The position numbers and the translations under genes were made by a program. From the NCBI GenBank assembly GCA_030248135.1, contig JASANC010000395.1:1-64000 (forward strand): 64,000 nt of DNA. Direction: 5' to 3'. The notes beneath the pieces are model-generated. The model made no database searches. It was not told the origin of the DNA and saw nothing but the letters and a program-made list of their open reading frames with translations. This document shows positions 1 through 11,442 of this stretch, in pieces (within the stretch, counting starts at the first letter, position 1; each line of letters opens with the position of its first letter). The stretch is from Theristus sp. LFF4_11 (Eukaryota > Nematoda > Chromadorea > Monhysterida > Xyalidae).

Positions 1-743
1 AAGCACATTAAAGTCAACTTCAATGGTGTGGATTCAAAACCAAACACTTGACCAAACCACAACTAAAAAATAGCTCACCTTGCTTTGTTTGAAATTTCTA
101 TCGATCCCCCGCTCATGCACTATTGGCGTAGCCGACGACTAAACGGCAACAGCCTTTTTTGGCTGTTCAATCCTGCTTGTTCTCGTGATCGTCGTCGTTG
201 CCAAAACCGCCGTCGTCGTCGCTCCGAAATCCGTCGTCGTCGTCGCTCCAAAAACCGTTGTCGCGTTGTTTCCGACTGTTTCACCGTGTTTCAACTGTTA
301 TTTGCTGTTGAAATATTTTTTATTCATTTATTCCAATAGATTTCAACGAAATTCAAACGACTACGACGTCCCTTGGATCGATCGTCTTCAACGACGTCGC
401 TTTAAAGTTAAAATTAAGTTTTTGCACGGTTTTCAATACTTTTTTGACTGAAAAGTCATTAATTTAGACACGTTTAGCTTTTGCTGCAGTGAAACAACGT
501 ATTCAGCGGTTTCAGCAACCAAAAATGAAGAAAAATAAGAAGGTTCTTAGAGGGGGTTCTGCCCTTTTATGGGGGGGGGGTTTTTTTGCAAGTCAAAAAT
601 TGGAATTTTGGGTTTCCGCCGGGGGACATCCGCCACTTTTTGGGGGGGGGGGGGTGTCTTAAATGGGGGGGAATCATATGTTGGAGGTTACGGTATTGCC
701 AACATTCAACTGAATCAGACAGGACTGTAAATCAGCGTTTTGT
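1..743. other. Intergenic, 3' flank of scramblase gene
   Basis: No gene is supported here. Positions 185-265 are rich in repeated GTCGTC/CGTCGT triplets, which keep short reading frames open on the plus strand but look like low-complexity DNA. G-runs occur at 570-580 and 640-655. Two overlapping minus-strand AATAAA motifs (plus TTTATT at 319-324 and 327-332) could serve the scramblase transcript that ends at 744. Confidence 0.5.
319..332 (-). terminator. Candidate poly(A) signals for scramblase
   Basis: Two AATAAA hexamers on the minus strand, about 410 bases past the stop codon of the phospholipid scramblase gene. The position suits a 3' UTR end; no transcript evidence is available. Confidence 0.35.
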
Positions 744-3700
744 TTAGAGAGCGTCAAACGCAGCGCTGGCCGCGTCGCCCGCGCCCGATGATCCCTGATC
801 TTTCGACTCGAACGCCATGAAATCCTGCAAAATATTGATTGCACACTCACACACACACCCACTGGACACAACTGAGCAGCATGCACACATGCACGGCAGG
901 CAAACGCGTACAAAGGAACGAAGCGAGACGGGCGATGAAAACGAAGCAAGCACAAGAAAGCGCAACGAAAGTCGCACGGTACATCCAACTGAATACATAA
1001 ACACCACAAATACATCCGACGTGACAGCATAACGATAGCATTCAGTGCAGAGCAGTTCAGCTGCTGATGCAGAGAATAATCGATTTCTGACAACAACCCG
1101 TGGAAATGAAATTGTGACACCGAAGCCAAATCATGTTGTCGTCGGTAAAACTCGTCCGTTTTTTTGTTTTTAATCGATGTAGTAGCACGCGCTCATCTGA
1201 TTTCAGAAGCCCGAAGGTACTAACCTCGAATGGGTTTTGACGAACGAATGAACAACTAACAAAGGTGGTCCGTAGTGATCCGAGCGCAAACGAAAGTAAT
1301 CCCAATCTGCATCCGATTTTGGACAGACCGAAATACAGAGAAGAGAACCTTTATACGGTGCTTTATCTGATTTTATCGAAATCAGATCGTTGAAGAAACT
1401 AATGTAATATGCGAAGAAAAGATGTCGAAAAAACAGGCGAAAGTATGGCAAGCTCCATGAGGGTCGATCGATTCAAACCCGTGGCCGTGGCTCTTTTGGG
1501 CGGAGGGCTGCGCACAGGTGAGGTCGCTGTCTTCGAGGCGATCATCGGCACAGCAGAGTTTACACCACTGCTAATACTGATACTAATTTAAAAAGCCACT
1601 ACAAGTCACGTGCGGTGCAAGAAACAACAACAGTGGTGAAACACGCGAAACAGCCGGAATGTGCAAAATACTGTGTGCCAAATCAACAAAAATAACAGAA
1701 CAATCCAAAATACGATGCGCGGCACTTACGATCAGAAACATTGCGCCCAACAGTGTTGCTTTCATTTTCACGTCCAAGTCCATCGGGACTATAATGAAGA
1801 AACAGAAACACATGAAGATGAAATTGTGAAAAGAAGAGAAAAAAAACCACACAAAAGACACGCAGCGACGCACGCACATGTGATGCCAAAGTTGTCAGCG
1901 ACCGTGAACATTTCGCGCGCCAGTCCAGACCACTGTTTCGTGACAACGCCAACCTTCGTCGACTTGTCATTTGTGTACACCTGGAAACCAACGGCAGTGA
2001 TATGTGCCATTATGACATGCCGAGAAAGAAAAAAACGAAGAGCAAAACGGCAGACACGAAAAAATAGAAGAAAAAAACTCAAACCGGAAAGTCGACATCG
2101 CAGCACATGCGGCACGCCATGACACAGCAGCACGGGCCCTCAATGAACAGCTGGTCCTGGCCGGCGGCGTCTTGAATGCGGTAGTTCAATGAGCACGCAC
2201 CGGTCGCCTGCACCACACGACCAATCAAGTTGCCTGAAAATGCTGTGAGACCGGGTGAAGACGCTACAAAACAGTCCAAGTGTTACGCCCATTGCTTCCA
2301 TTAGTCAGAACGTTTATGCAATAAATAACAGGGTCGTTTTTTATTGTTGTGTAGCTTGAAAAACAAGATTTCAAGTGCAAACTGCAAGATATCATCGCAT
2401 GCGATATGCATGCCACACGACCACAGCATCAGGTAATATCATTGAATTTTCATTTCAACTACAGTGGAACTTGTAAATTATAGGCAATCAGCTGATTGGT
2501 TGGCGATCGATCAGTGATCAAACAGGTGATGCATGCTTTCTGTGCAAGCCAGACTCCGCCGCGCACAGCAATGCTTGCAAGCAGAATGCATACACCACCG
2601 ACCAATCAGCTAGCTGACTGTCTATAATTTTTACAGTTTTAACTGTAAACCTGGTGGCGCCTCGACCATGAGCTCCTGCGCGCAACAGTCGCACGCGTCC
2701 GCGCACCAGCAGCAGCCGGCGCACAATTTCAACGGACGATAGATCTTGATCACTTCCTGCAACATCAGCATTCGCTCGGGTTTGTTCGTTTTGTCACACA
2801 CACACGAAAAACATGTTCTAGACTGCAATTTTGCTCCTAATTTACACCCCCAGCACGCTTCTTACAAACGATAATCGCATTTTACATTTTTGGTTGCGGT
2901 TAGGGTTGGCAAAATACCGTTTTTTTCAAATCGTGGTAAAAAAAAAACCTGTATTTTTACCGGTAAAATTACGGTAATTTTACCGAAAAAAAACGAAAGC
3001 CAAAAAGTTGTAAAAACCCATATATTTTTCGCAGCCGACTTTAAACTTGAACCAGGATTTGTGAAATTTGTGAAACAGTTTTCAGAATGCTTTGGCTTTG
3101 TTCAAAATATCCTGCACCAACAAAGAAAATAAATTATGTTTGGGCCTGAAAACCCAAAAAGGTCAGCAATAAATCGAACATCATCTTTTGCTCAATCGTT
3201 TATATTCCACCAATTACACAGAAAAAAACCACAGCGTTTTCACCGGACAGTCTTTGGTCACAATAGACGAACACAATTTGCTACAATAACGCAATTAAAC
3301 CGAATTTAGAGTCAGTTCAGATAAAAAAAAACAAATCAGTAATCGTGTAAGAAAAACAATTTTGAGCGACATTTGGAATTTTTGAAATTTTCAGCTCAGC
3401 TCGCCAGCTCCAGCCGATTCTTGCACCTCGCTTAACAGTTCTTTCAAAACATCAGTGTCAATTTCGTCATCATATTTTTCTTGGTCACAGATTTTCTCAT
3501 TTTCTCATCAAAAATGATATAAAAACTCAGGGTCCGAAATTGAAAAAAACCGGAAAAATACGAAAAAATTGGAAAAATACAGAAACGGTCTTTTTCCCGT
3601 TTTTTTCAAGGCACCAATTTTTGCCCTGGTAAAAAAACACGTATTTATACGCGTTTTTACCGGTAAAAAAACCGGTATTTTTACCATGCCAACCCTAGTT

Positions 3701-5018
3701 GCGGTTGCATAAATAAACCACAACCACACTCAATTTTGGGCCGCCAACAACCTGGTTGAAATTATTCACGATGTGCATCGTGAACTCTCTGTTCTGCTTG
3801 CAGCAAATGCGCATGCAAAAGTCGGTTTCCTCAAACGCATAGAAGATCTGCTGGCCCATGCTGTTCTTCAGCGCGTATTTGTTGTTCGTCTCCCAGCCGG
3901 TGAACGCTTGTAGCAGTTCGACAATCTGACCAAACAAAAAACCGCAATGTACAGCATGTCTGTTGAAACTTCATTTTTTCCGAAAAATACAGAGCTCGCG
4001 AATGACGAAAGAACGGGATCCGGGGGGAGAGCTGCAAGAAAACCTGTTCAGCTGGGGCTCATCAGCCACAAATCGAGTGTTCTATTTCATTCTGAAACCT
4101 GGTACATTCGCTCTTCTTTACTGCAGTTAGAAGCTTCGCATGCTCTGTAATCCGCCAAAAAAAAAACTGACAGGTTCAAACAAACATACTTTATGCAATG
4201 GTGAACAAGCACACGGTTGCTAAAACACATTTCTGCTGACTTAAAGCAAATTTAAATCTAAAGCATTGCAGGCGTTTTTTACGGACAGAATGGTACAATG
4301 CGGGATGGAATAGCTGGAGTAACAACACAACAACACACCTGATGCGCCAACACTTGGTCCACCATTGTCAAATATTCCAAGCCTGGTGGGCACCCAACGG
4401 GCGCCTGCTGCGGTGCTGCCATCCAACCATCGGTTGCCCCTGGTGGCGCTGCAAAACGTTCAAGACAGACATTCTTTCTAAAATGACTAAAAATGACAAA
4501 GAACAAAAGACTGATAACAAAAAAGCGGTGAAGTCTTGAAATCTAAAAACAGGAGCAAGTTCGCGTTTTTTTCAAACCCTTCAAAATGCAACAACAGCAC
4601 AACCAGGCTCAGAGGAAACTAACTCCACAGCGTTTGAATGAAAAAACTCGTGAGCGCCAACAATCGCTAGTCTTCGGAAGGCAAAAATACAAAGAAATCT
4701 AAAAAACGGACCGGAAATGGCTTTTTTTTGTTCAGCCAACCTCCAGCTTTGCTTGACTGTGTTCATTTTTTTTTGTTTCTAGATACTTTTTTTGTAAAAG
4801 CACTCAGTGCCATCTCTTTTTTCTTACTCGAATCGTTTGTTCCGCATTTCTGTGAGACTGTTTCGATTTGTTACAGAATGCAAATTTTTTTGCAAAGAAT
4901 AAAATTTCAATGATAGTAATAATAATACGTTGTTGTATATTAATAATAATAGTAATGGTAAATAGTAAATACGTTGTCTGTTACCTCCAGGCTGTGCTGT
5001 GATAGGTGGTTGAGCCAT
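744..5018 (-). CDS. PLSCR: Phospholipid scramblase (PLSCR family), complete
   Basis: Ca2+-dependent scramblase-family membrane protein that would move phospholipids between bilayer leaflets. Eight exons join in frame to 271 aa: 4985-5018, 4339-4448, 3752-3925, 2651-2756, 2085-2233, 1878-1980, 1730-1788, 744-824. The start is the ATG at 5018. Family landmarks appear in order: a short Pro-rich N-terminus (MAQPPITAQPG), CPPGLEYL, the AFTGWETNNKY block, a cysteine cluster CCWCADACDCC where mammalian PLSCR1 is palmitoylated, APPG, CCDVDF, the acidic ADNFGITFPMD region that matches the Ca2+-binding EF-like loop, and the C-terminal hydrophobic helix beginning VKMKATLLGAMFLIDF. The N-terminus is shorter than human PLSCR1 (318 aa), with less of the Pro-rich region. 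The C-terminal tail past the helix is about 20 residues, Ser/Ala/Gly-rich. Three introns carry transposable elements (2462-2645, 2901-3697, 3952-4191). Confidence 0.95.
2462..2645. mobile_element. Tc1/mariner-like MITE, family M, copy 1
   Basis: Non-coding element flanked by TA (2460-2461 and 2646-2647). Its long imperfect inverted arms contain the family core CAATCAGCTGATTGG near the left end and CCAATCAGCTAGCTGA near the right, with GATGCATGCTTTCTGTGCAA inside. It lies in a scramblase intron. Its right TA sits only three bases from the exon boundary at 2651, so the minus-strand donor GTTTACAG runs into the element. Confidence 0.8.
2901..3697. mobile_element. hAT-like non-autonomous transposon, TIR TAGGGTTGGCA
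   Basis: 797-bp element in a scramblase intron. It begins TAGGGTTGGCA and ends TGCCAACCCTA, exact inverses. It is bounded by a perfect 8-bp direct duplication GTTGCGGT (2893-2900 and 3698-3705). Subterminal DNA repeats ACCGGTAAAAA-type palindromes on both sides. No transposase reading frame is visible. An 8-bp duplication is typical of hAT elements (P elements also make 8 bp), so the superfamily is likely, not proven. Confidence 0.85.
3952..4191. mobile_element. TA-flanked MITE, family F, copy 1 (degenerate right end)
   Basis: Left end CAGCATGTCTGTTGAAAC follows TA at 3950-3951. The right arm is TGACAGGTTCAAACAAACAT followed by ACTTTA. The same arms, TTTAAACCTGTCA and TGACAGGTTTAAAC, occur in the copies at 22053 and 27747. 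It lies in a scramblase intron. Confidence 0.65.
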
Positions 5019-5214
5019 TTTCGTTTGTGGACTGCGTGCGGGTGAAAATTAAAAAAAATTGCTGTCCAGTGTCGACGCGTGTTGTTTATGATTTCTGAAA
5101 AGCAAGAAGTCGAGGAATAGTGATTTGACTCTGAAGGGCTGTTAAACAAAACAAAAATCGAAAATTTTTCAAAGTGATTAAAAAAACAAAAATGCCGATT
5201 TAAAAAAAAATCGA

Positions 5215-5380
5215 AAAATTTTTCTTTAATATGCTCTGAAGTCTGAAAACCTCAATTTTGGCACAAATTTTTCGAAAGTTCAACAAAAATTTTCTTTGAT
5301 ATTACCTCGTAAAACCGTCAGCAGTCGATTTTGGACCGTTTTACCGACTGATTTTAGGTTTCAACAACTTCTGCGATGAT
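5215..5380 (+). repeat. Dispersed repeat D, copy 1
   Basis: The segment runs from a TTTCTTTAATATGCTCTGA motif through TTTTGGACCGTTTTACCGAC to TTCTGCGATGATTCTG. It recurs as a near-identical reverse complement at 11283-11442. Part of it (GAAAGTTCAACAAAAATTTT) also resembles the interior of element 5933-6694, so it may be a broken relative of that family. Confidence 0.65.
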
Positions 5381-5932
5381 TCTGCAGATTTTGTTTTGGT
5401 GACCTCAATTACCCCTTTTCCAAACCGTCACCATGACTCTTATTGTGTTTTGACCTCCAAACAGTACCGAAGGCGAAAGCAAATTTTCGAGGGGGGGGGG
5501 GTGTCGTCACGTGGGGGGGGGGTTTGAAAATTTTTCAGTGGGGGGTGTCAGTCATGGTACAGTGACACCCCCCCCCCCAGTGGTCAGTTCTATAAAAGTG
5601 AATTGTGTTTGAAAAGTGAACATTTTTACTCCAGGGTGTTCCAAAAGTTGTCTTTGAGAAATTCTAGAAAAATAATCGAGATATGAGCTTCAAAGACAAA
5701 CAGTTTTGCGTGGAAATTAGAAATATCAATCCACAATGGGAAACTTCGGTCAAAGATGAACTGGTGGTTCAAGTATTGAACCGGAATTTGTCAAGGTCTA
5801 AATTTTGGGACACCCTGGAGTAGAACTATTCACTTTTCAAGCACTATTCACTTTTTATAGAACTGACCACAGGCGTGGGCCATGGGGGGGGTGCACTATT
5901 GTAGAAAAATTTTTGTGCACCCACCCCCCACC

Positions 5933-6694
5933 TAGAGATGTAAGGGTCAAAAAAAAATTTTTTTTTTAATTTTTTTTATTAAAAAAAAGTAAAAAAAATG
6001 AGCATTTTTTTTTTTTTTAATTAAAAATTTTTGAAATTTTTTCTTTAATGTGCCCTGAAAATGCCGTTTTTGGCATAATTTTTCGAAAGTTCAACAAAAA
6101 TTTTCTTTGACTTTACCTTGTCACTTAGTCTTCAACGCTGCAGGTGGTATTCTGGATTGATTTATCGACTGTTTTCAGCCTTGGTGAGTGATGATCGACT
6201 CGCGCATAGAAGTACTTGAGCGTCGCAAAGGCTAGTTCAACAAATTCCGATGTCGCTAAGGTGAGATAGAAGCAGAGAACTCACATTTACGCATCGTTTT
6301 TCAGGATCTCGAAAGGTGGAAATTGCACTGTCTGCCACTGCAAGCGTAACTTCGTTGGTTGCTCGTTGCTGTTTCGCCTCGTGTCGTCAGCGTGATCACA
6401 CCGGTTTGTTGTGGAACTTGTTTCCATGTTATTTGAGGTGAATTGAGAGGCAAAACACGAGACGTGATGTCGTCGGTGGGAAAATGGGGTCGCCGAAACC
6501 AAGTCTGAAATTTTCACCCTCCTCCCATATGAGTGGGGGTCATATGGTAAGTCGGTGGCTCCTCAGATGGTGATATTCGGACTCCCTGAAAAATTCTGAA
6601 CAACTTTCATTTTTTTAAAAAAAATTTTAAAAAAAAATTTTTTTTTTAAAAAAAAGAAAAAAAATAGAAAATTTTTTTTTTCTTGACATCTCTA
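5933..6694. mobile_element. hAT-like non-autonomous transposon, TIR TAGAGATGT
   Basis: 762-bp element that starts TAGAGATGT and ends ACATCTCTA. It is bounded by an exact 8-bp duplication CCCCCACC (5925-5932 and 6695-6702). The interior is A/T-rich next to both ends and has no transposase. A right-hand half copy lies at 12015-12488. Confidence 0.85.
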
Positions 6695-7030
6695 CCCCCA
6701 CCCCACCCGTGAGATTTTTTCGCTTAAATTTTGAAGGAAAAACGCTAAATTTTGCTGCAAAATCTTTGAAATTACAATGAAGAATGTCAAGTTATCATAT
6801 ATTTAGCTTATATTATGGACTTTAAAGACAAAAAATCATGATTTTTGAGCAAAAATTCATGATTTTTGGGTGGTCCGAGAAAATTTTTGGGGGTGTCACG
6901 TGTCACTGTCACGGTTACTTAGGTCCATGTAGGGGGGGGGGGTGGGGGGTGTCTAGCAAATTTCGAGGGGGGGGGGGTGTGGTCGTGGATGGTTTTGGGG
7001 GGTATGTGTCGCGTGACCCCCCCCCCCACG

Positions 7031-7501
7031 CATAGTTGTTCCAGAGCCGAGGGGTTGGGGGGGGGCCGATATAGATAGCTGGAGCAAATTTTCTAGATAG
7101 ATAGATAGCTGGAAAATTTTGGGGGGGGCCGCGGGGGGGCCATGTGATTTTGGGGGGGGGGGCGGCCAAAATTTTGAAATTTGATAGATAGATAGCTAAA
7201 ACGCTAAAAAGCTATAAAAACAGCAAAATAATGCTAAAAATACACTAAAAATCAAGTATAAACGCGTATTTTACCTAAGATTAGCGAAATTTTCAAGAAT
7301 TACTAGCAAAAATGGTCAATTTTGGTCAAAAATTGACTCATTTTATGTCTTCGAAAACAAAAATTTTCAGATAGATAGCTGGCTGAGAAATTTTTTTAGA
7401 TAGATAATAGCTGAGCCGAAAAAACCTGTCTGATAGAGATAGATTCGAAAAATTTTTGGGGGGGGCCGGCCCCCCCCAGGCCCCCCCCTAGAACAACTAT
7501 G
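7031..7501 (+). mobile_element. hAT-like MITE family A, copy 1
   Basis: 471-bp element with termini CATAGTTGTTC and GAACAACTATG, flanked by an exact 8-bp duplication CCCCCACG (7023-7030 and 7502-7509). The interior has several ATAGATAGATAGCT clusters and G/C runs and no coding capacity. Other copies are at 15044-15452 and, inverted, 26228-26699, with an end fragment at 11255-11286. Confidence 0.9.
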
Positions 7502-8434
7502 CCCCCACGCGGAGGTCTCGGGTGCTCTGGGGGTGTACCCCCCGTAATGCTTCTTTATTCAAAACGCACGCGCACATGTTTCAGTATGCTCATGCTCATC
7601 GTCCACTAGCGCAGCGCACACGCTCCGCACCTCGTCATTACACACGCTCCGAGCTTGCGCGATTAGGAAAAATGCCGAAAGTCCCAAACAATAACGGAAC
7701 ACGACAAGGAGTGCTGAAATTGAATTAAAACGTACTTTCTTGACTGAAATGAGATATGAAAATATAAAACTGAACGCTCTTCAAATCTAATCAGCCTTTT
7801 ATCTTCATTTTGCTCATCGATTCAATCAGTTCATTGATTCACCTTTAACGATCAAAATTCTATTCGAAGAAGCCTTTTTTGGCCAATTCGTTCCAATCCA
7901 ATTTTTCGTTGATCGGCTCTGTGCACCGTTATAGCCGTACACCCAATCAAGGCGCAATTGCGGCTTCCTGTTTTATGTCCGAAACAACATCGTCGTCCTT
8001 GTTTGTTTCGGTTTATTCACCGTTTCTGATCGCTTTTTCACATCCGAGGGCATGGTGAAGATGGTTTTCAGGTCACCAGTAGACGGTTTATCTCAGACTC
8101 ATAAATTTGGACAAATCATTCCTGTGAAATCACCAAAAAAAGCGAAACAATTTAGTTGGCAAAAACAACCAGCAAAAAATCCGAAACACACCTAACAAAC
8201 AAACAAGCAAACAATCGAAACGTAAACAAGTTGCTTAGCAGCAAGTAAGACGCAGCATAACACCATTTGACTCAATCTGTTCAAATGCAACAATGACAAA
8301 AGTATGACAGGTAAACATTGGGTCCAAATCAAGCAAGCATTCTGCAACAAACCAGAAACCCTGTTGCTTGCTCAATTAATAAAACCAATCACACAATGTC
8401 GCATGAGAGACTTCCAATTTTCCGCCAACGAATT

Positions 8435-10957
8435 CTATTTGCCCTTCTGCTGTTTACGTTTCTCCCCTTTCGCCCGTTTATTTCCCCCGGACGGCTCCCG
8501 ATTCGGATCGGTTTCCGAAACGACCACCACCCTCGCATGGCCACTCTGTTTCAGATGCGCAAACAGCTTTGTCCCAGACGCAAACGACGCTCCGCAAGTC
8601 CGACACTTATCCGAGACTGCGAATGGATCGGGCGGCGGCGGCGGCGGGCGGTGGGTTTTTGGCTAGAGGGCATCGAGACGTCTGAGTCGCCGTTCAAAGT
8701 GGCCGTGTTCACTTGTTTGGTTGAATCGTTTTTTGAAGTACCATTCGAGTTCAGCTTCATTTCGTGCACGTATCGCTCCAGAACCGCAGCCGAGTCTTCT
8801 TCTTCTTCTTCTTCTTCTTCTTCTTCTTCTTCATCTTCTTCTTCGTTGTCATCTAATTTCGCAGCATTTTTGTCATTTTGTGTTTTACCGTTCGTTTCAT
8901 CCGATGATAAATTTCGTTCCCGATCTGAGTCGGAGCTGGAAGACGGTGCGCTGGGCAGCTGTGCTTGTTGTTTCTTGCGTTGCCGTTTTTTTTTGCCTTT
9001 TCTGCCTGGATGCGGTGACCTGCAGAGTCGAGTACCCAGAGTTTTCCTTTATTCTTCCCAAAAACTTGAGCATTTTTATCCAACCTGGAGTTTCACCCTC
9101 GTCGTCGTCATTGTTGTCCTTGATCGTGTCATTCAGCAAAGTCCACTCCTCTTCGGTCAGTTGTTTCTTCAGCTCAACCACGGCGTCGCGGTGTTTTTTC
9201 GATCGGTCGTGGTTGGCGCGTTGCTTTTGACTGCAAAACAACAGCGGTTATGCTCTGAATTCATGCATCACGTGGTCACCAACCAATCAGCTATATAACC
9301 AATGAACAACATTGTTCTGCGCATTGGTTCTAAGAAAGCTTAACTTATTTCAGGATGCCCATATGGCTCATGCTAGAAATTCTCTCGAATGCAGAGCTTG
9401 CAGCAACCATCCCGTTTTTTTCACGCTATCACCCAAGCCAGCGTACCAATCAAAAAGTTTTGTTTAGACTTCCTGAAACTACAAAAAACAACCGCACGAA
9501 TGATTTGAAGGCTCGCTCACAGACGAGACAATAGAGCGCGCTATGCACGAACGATCGATCCCCATCTATCTCGTCTTGCTCCACATCAACGTCGTCGTCG
9601 TCACCAAACTGCGCTACCAACTCAGCCTCGATATGCTGCAGTTGCTCCTCGTAGTGTTCGGAGTTGTCCCAGTCCGTCGTTTTATTCTTGCCGATTTCCC
9701 TGACAAAAAAACGCTTTTGAAATCTATAAGAGCCAGTCGAATAATATAAACTCATTCAATCAATATTCATACGAAGATTATTATTGTAGATCAATTGTGT
9801 GGGACCAAAGAAATGACATCATTTGCATTGAAAGAAACGGCCCGTTACTCATGCCCGTGACGGGCACCAGGATTTCAATGTGGTTCGCCCCTTTTAATAA
9901 AGAAATCAGCCCAACTGAAAAATCTGGTTGCTGTGCTTGACGGGCGAATGTTTGTTTCAAGGCTTGAATCTACAGGCAATAGGCAACACCATCTTTGTCT
10001 ACTGCCAGTTGACTGGCTTCATATTTGTTTTGCTGCTGGCAAAAACGAATTTCGTTATTTTTCGTCTCAAAATTCCGCCAAACTTTGCCAACCATTGCCA
10101 CTCGACTCACATCAACCGCTGGCGGGTCTGCTGGCGGATCTGTTTCTGTCGGTGCTGTTCTGCCTTCTTTTTCTGTTGCTGTCTCCACTGCTCCAGTTGT
10201 TCTCGGTAGGCGATCACTCGCTTGTCGCGTTTACGAACAAAAGCCACGAGTTCCTGAAAATGAAAAATGTTGAGCTGAACGACCGATGTTGCTTCAGACG
10301 TCAGACCTACCATCTTTTTCAACAGAGCACGCAAACAAAAAAAGAACGGCCAAAAACAGCTAATGTTCTGCTCCCTCCAGAGCCGAGGGAAAATTGGACT
10401 CGGGGCCGTGTTGCCCGTTTCCGCCAGAGTTTGGTTCCTTATAGTTTCCGGAACCGGCGCACGAACAAATAAATATAATAAATAAATATAAAAAACCGGA
10501 CCGGGTTTGAAGGAAGACATATTTGAGCGACAAATGGGGCTTCGGTCTTCTATGTTCTGCTACAAACAACAAGATGCCAGGTTTACAGAAACACACTGTA
10601 CTGAAATTTTCTGCCGACATTTTCAATCAAATTCGAATTATTGCGAATCAATTCGCCCTACTTTACTCGGACGAGCTCGTTTCGCTCGCGGTGCGCCGCC
10701 TCCCTGAGCTTTCGGTTCTTCTTCTCCATCGCACGGAGCACGGTGCGATTGGGCGCCTGCGTGATGGTCGAGTGGTCGAGCCAGACGTACGTGCGCGCCG
10801 TTTGGTACGCCTGCCACCGGCCGTAGAACACGGCGACCACTGGAAAATGAAAAGTTCGACTTTTGTTTGCTTGTTCGTCAGCTTCCACACCCGGCCGAGC
10901 CTGCTCGACCGGCCAAATTGCGTCACTACCTTTCCCACCCTGGGCCATGAAAAACAT
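8435..10957 (-). CDS. DNAJC21: DNAJC21-like ribosome-biogenesis protein, J domain not found
   Basis: DNAJC21 (yeast Jjj1) is a J-domain cochaperone for late 60S ribosome maturation. Six exons are clear: 10667-10839, 10111-10253, 9498-9699, 9085-9223, 8713-9005, 8435-8662. They match the human protein from about residue 130 onward: VVAVFYGRWQAY, ASNR-like APNRTVLRAMEKKNRK, ELVAFVRKRDKRV, a first C2H2/U1-type finger (LYCLVCERAFKS then NHDRSKKH), an acidic poly-Glu tract (8799-8842), and a C-terminal finger CRTCGASFASGTKLFAHLK. The CAG acceptor nearest the first finger (exon start 9230) would break frame, so an AAG acceptor (exon start 9223) is used; this leaves 11 instead of 12 residues between the finger Cys and His. 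The N-terminal J domain with its HPD motif was not found before the malate dehydrogenase gene. A 28-base in-phase start exon at 10930-10957 (ATG, donor GTAGTG) would give a 401-aa J-less protein; this start is only a candidate. Confidence 0.83.
8799..8842 (+). repeat. (CTT)n trinucleotide tract
   Basis: Near-pure CTT repeat that encodes the poly-glutamate run of the DNAJC21-like protein on the minus strand. It is likely to vary in length between individuals. Confidence 0.9.
9241..9300. repeat. Fragment of MITE family M
   Basis: One arm of the family M element (GCATCACGTGGTCACCAACCA followed by ATCAGCTA) in an intron of the DNAJC21-like gene. No partner arm or intact TA borders are seen. Confidence 0.5.
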
Positions 10958-11254
10958 GTTCTCGATTTTAAAATCATTCTTGCAAAATCAATTTGAAGTT
11001 CAATTCCGATTGGAAATTATCAGCGCGCTGATTCGTTGCGTCGTGTCGTCTAGTCGTATGTCAGAAAGGTAAAAACTAGGCTTATTTATTTATAGTTTGT
11101 GACAGCCATGGATTGTGCTTTCGAGAGCAAATCAAGTGAAAACAACTTGCCAGCGCCAAATGATAGTGTCGAACAGCAGGGGTCAGTTTTATGAATCTTC
11201 TAGCTCTAGGTATAAAACTTTCAGTCCAATAGTTTTATACCATCACAAGGTACT

Positions 11255-11286
11255 GCCCCCAACCCCTCGGCTCTGGAACAACTATG
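11255..11286 (-). repeat. End fragment of MITE family A
   Basis: Only the last 32 bases of the family A element, CCTCGGCTCTGGAACAACTATG-type sequence ending GAACAACTATG, immediately before repeat D. The rest of the element is missing. Confidence 0.75.
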
Positions 11287-11442
11287 ATCGCAGATGTTGT
11301 TGAAGCCTGAAATCAGTCGGTAAAACGGTCCAAAATCGACCGCTAAAGGTTTTACGAGGTAATAATATCAAAGAAAATTTCTGTTGAACTTTCAAAAAAT
11401 TGTGCCAAAATTGAGGTTTTCAGAGCGTATTAGAGGAAAATT
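11283..11442 (-). repeat. Dispersed repeat D, copy 2 (inverted)
   Basis: Reverse complement of 5215-5380, including the CAGTCGGTAAAACGGTCCAA and ACCTCGTAAAACC-type blocks. Confidence 0.65.

Larger units (their letters stand above)
5019..8434. other. Intergenic, repeat-filled
   Basis: No gene is supported over 3.4 kb. The stretch holds an inverted copy of a repeat also found at 11283-11442 (here 5215-5380), poly-G/poly-C blocks at 5490-5520 and 5568-5578 that can pair as a hairpin, two hAT-like elements (5933-6694 and 7031-7501), G-tracts at 6930-7030, and low-complexity A/T runs. The DNA from 7510 to 8434 shows no recognisable feature beyond the possible 3' UTR of the DNAJC21-like gene. Confidence 0.6.

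Noticed and set aside
185..451. Plus-strand frame with repeated Val-Val-Val-Ala
   Set aside because: Encoded by a GTC triplet tract with no splice or homology support.
6287..6517. Short minus-strand frame in intergenic DNA
   Set aside because: It lies wholly inside the TAGAGATGT transposon and its second copy breaks it.
10658..10957. Unspliced N-terminus MFFMAQGG... running into the DNAJC21-like exon
   Set aside because: A clear TTTTCCAG acceptor precedes the conserved block, so the direct read-through is intron; only the short in-phase 28-base exon is kept as a candidate.
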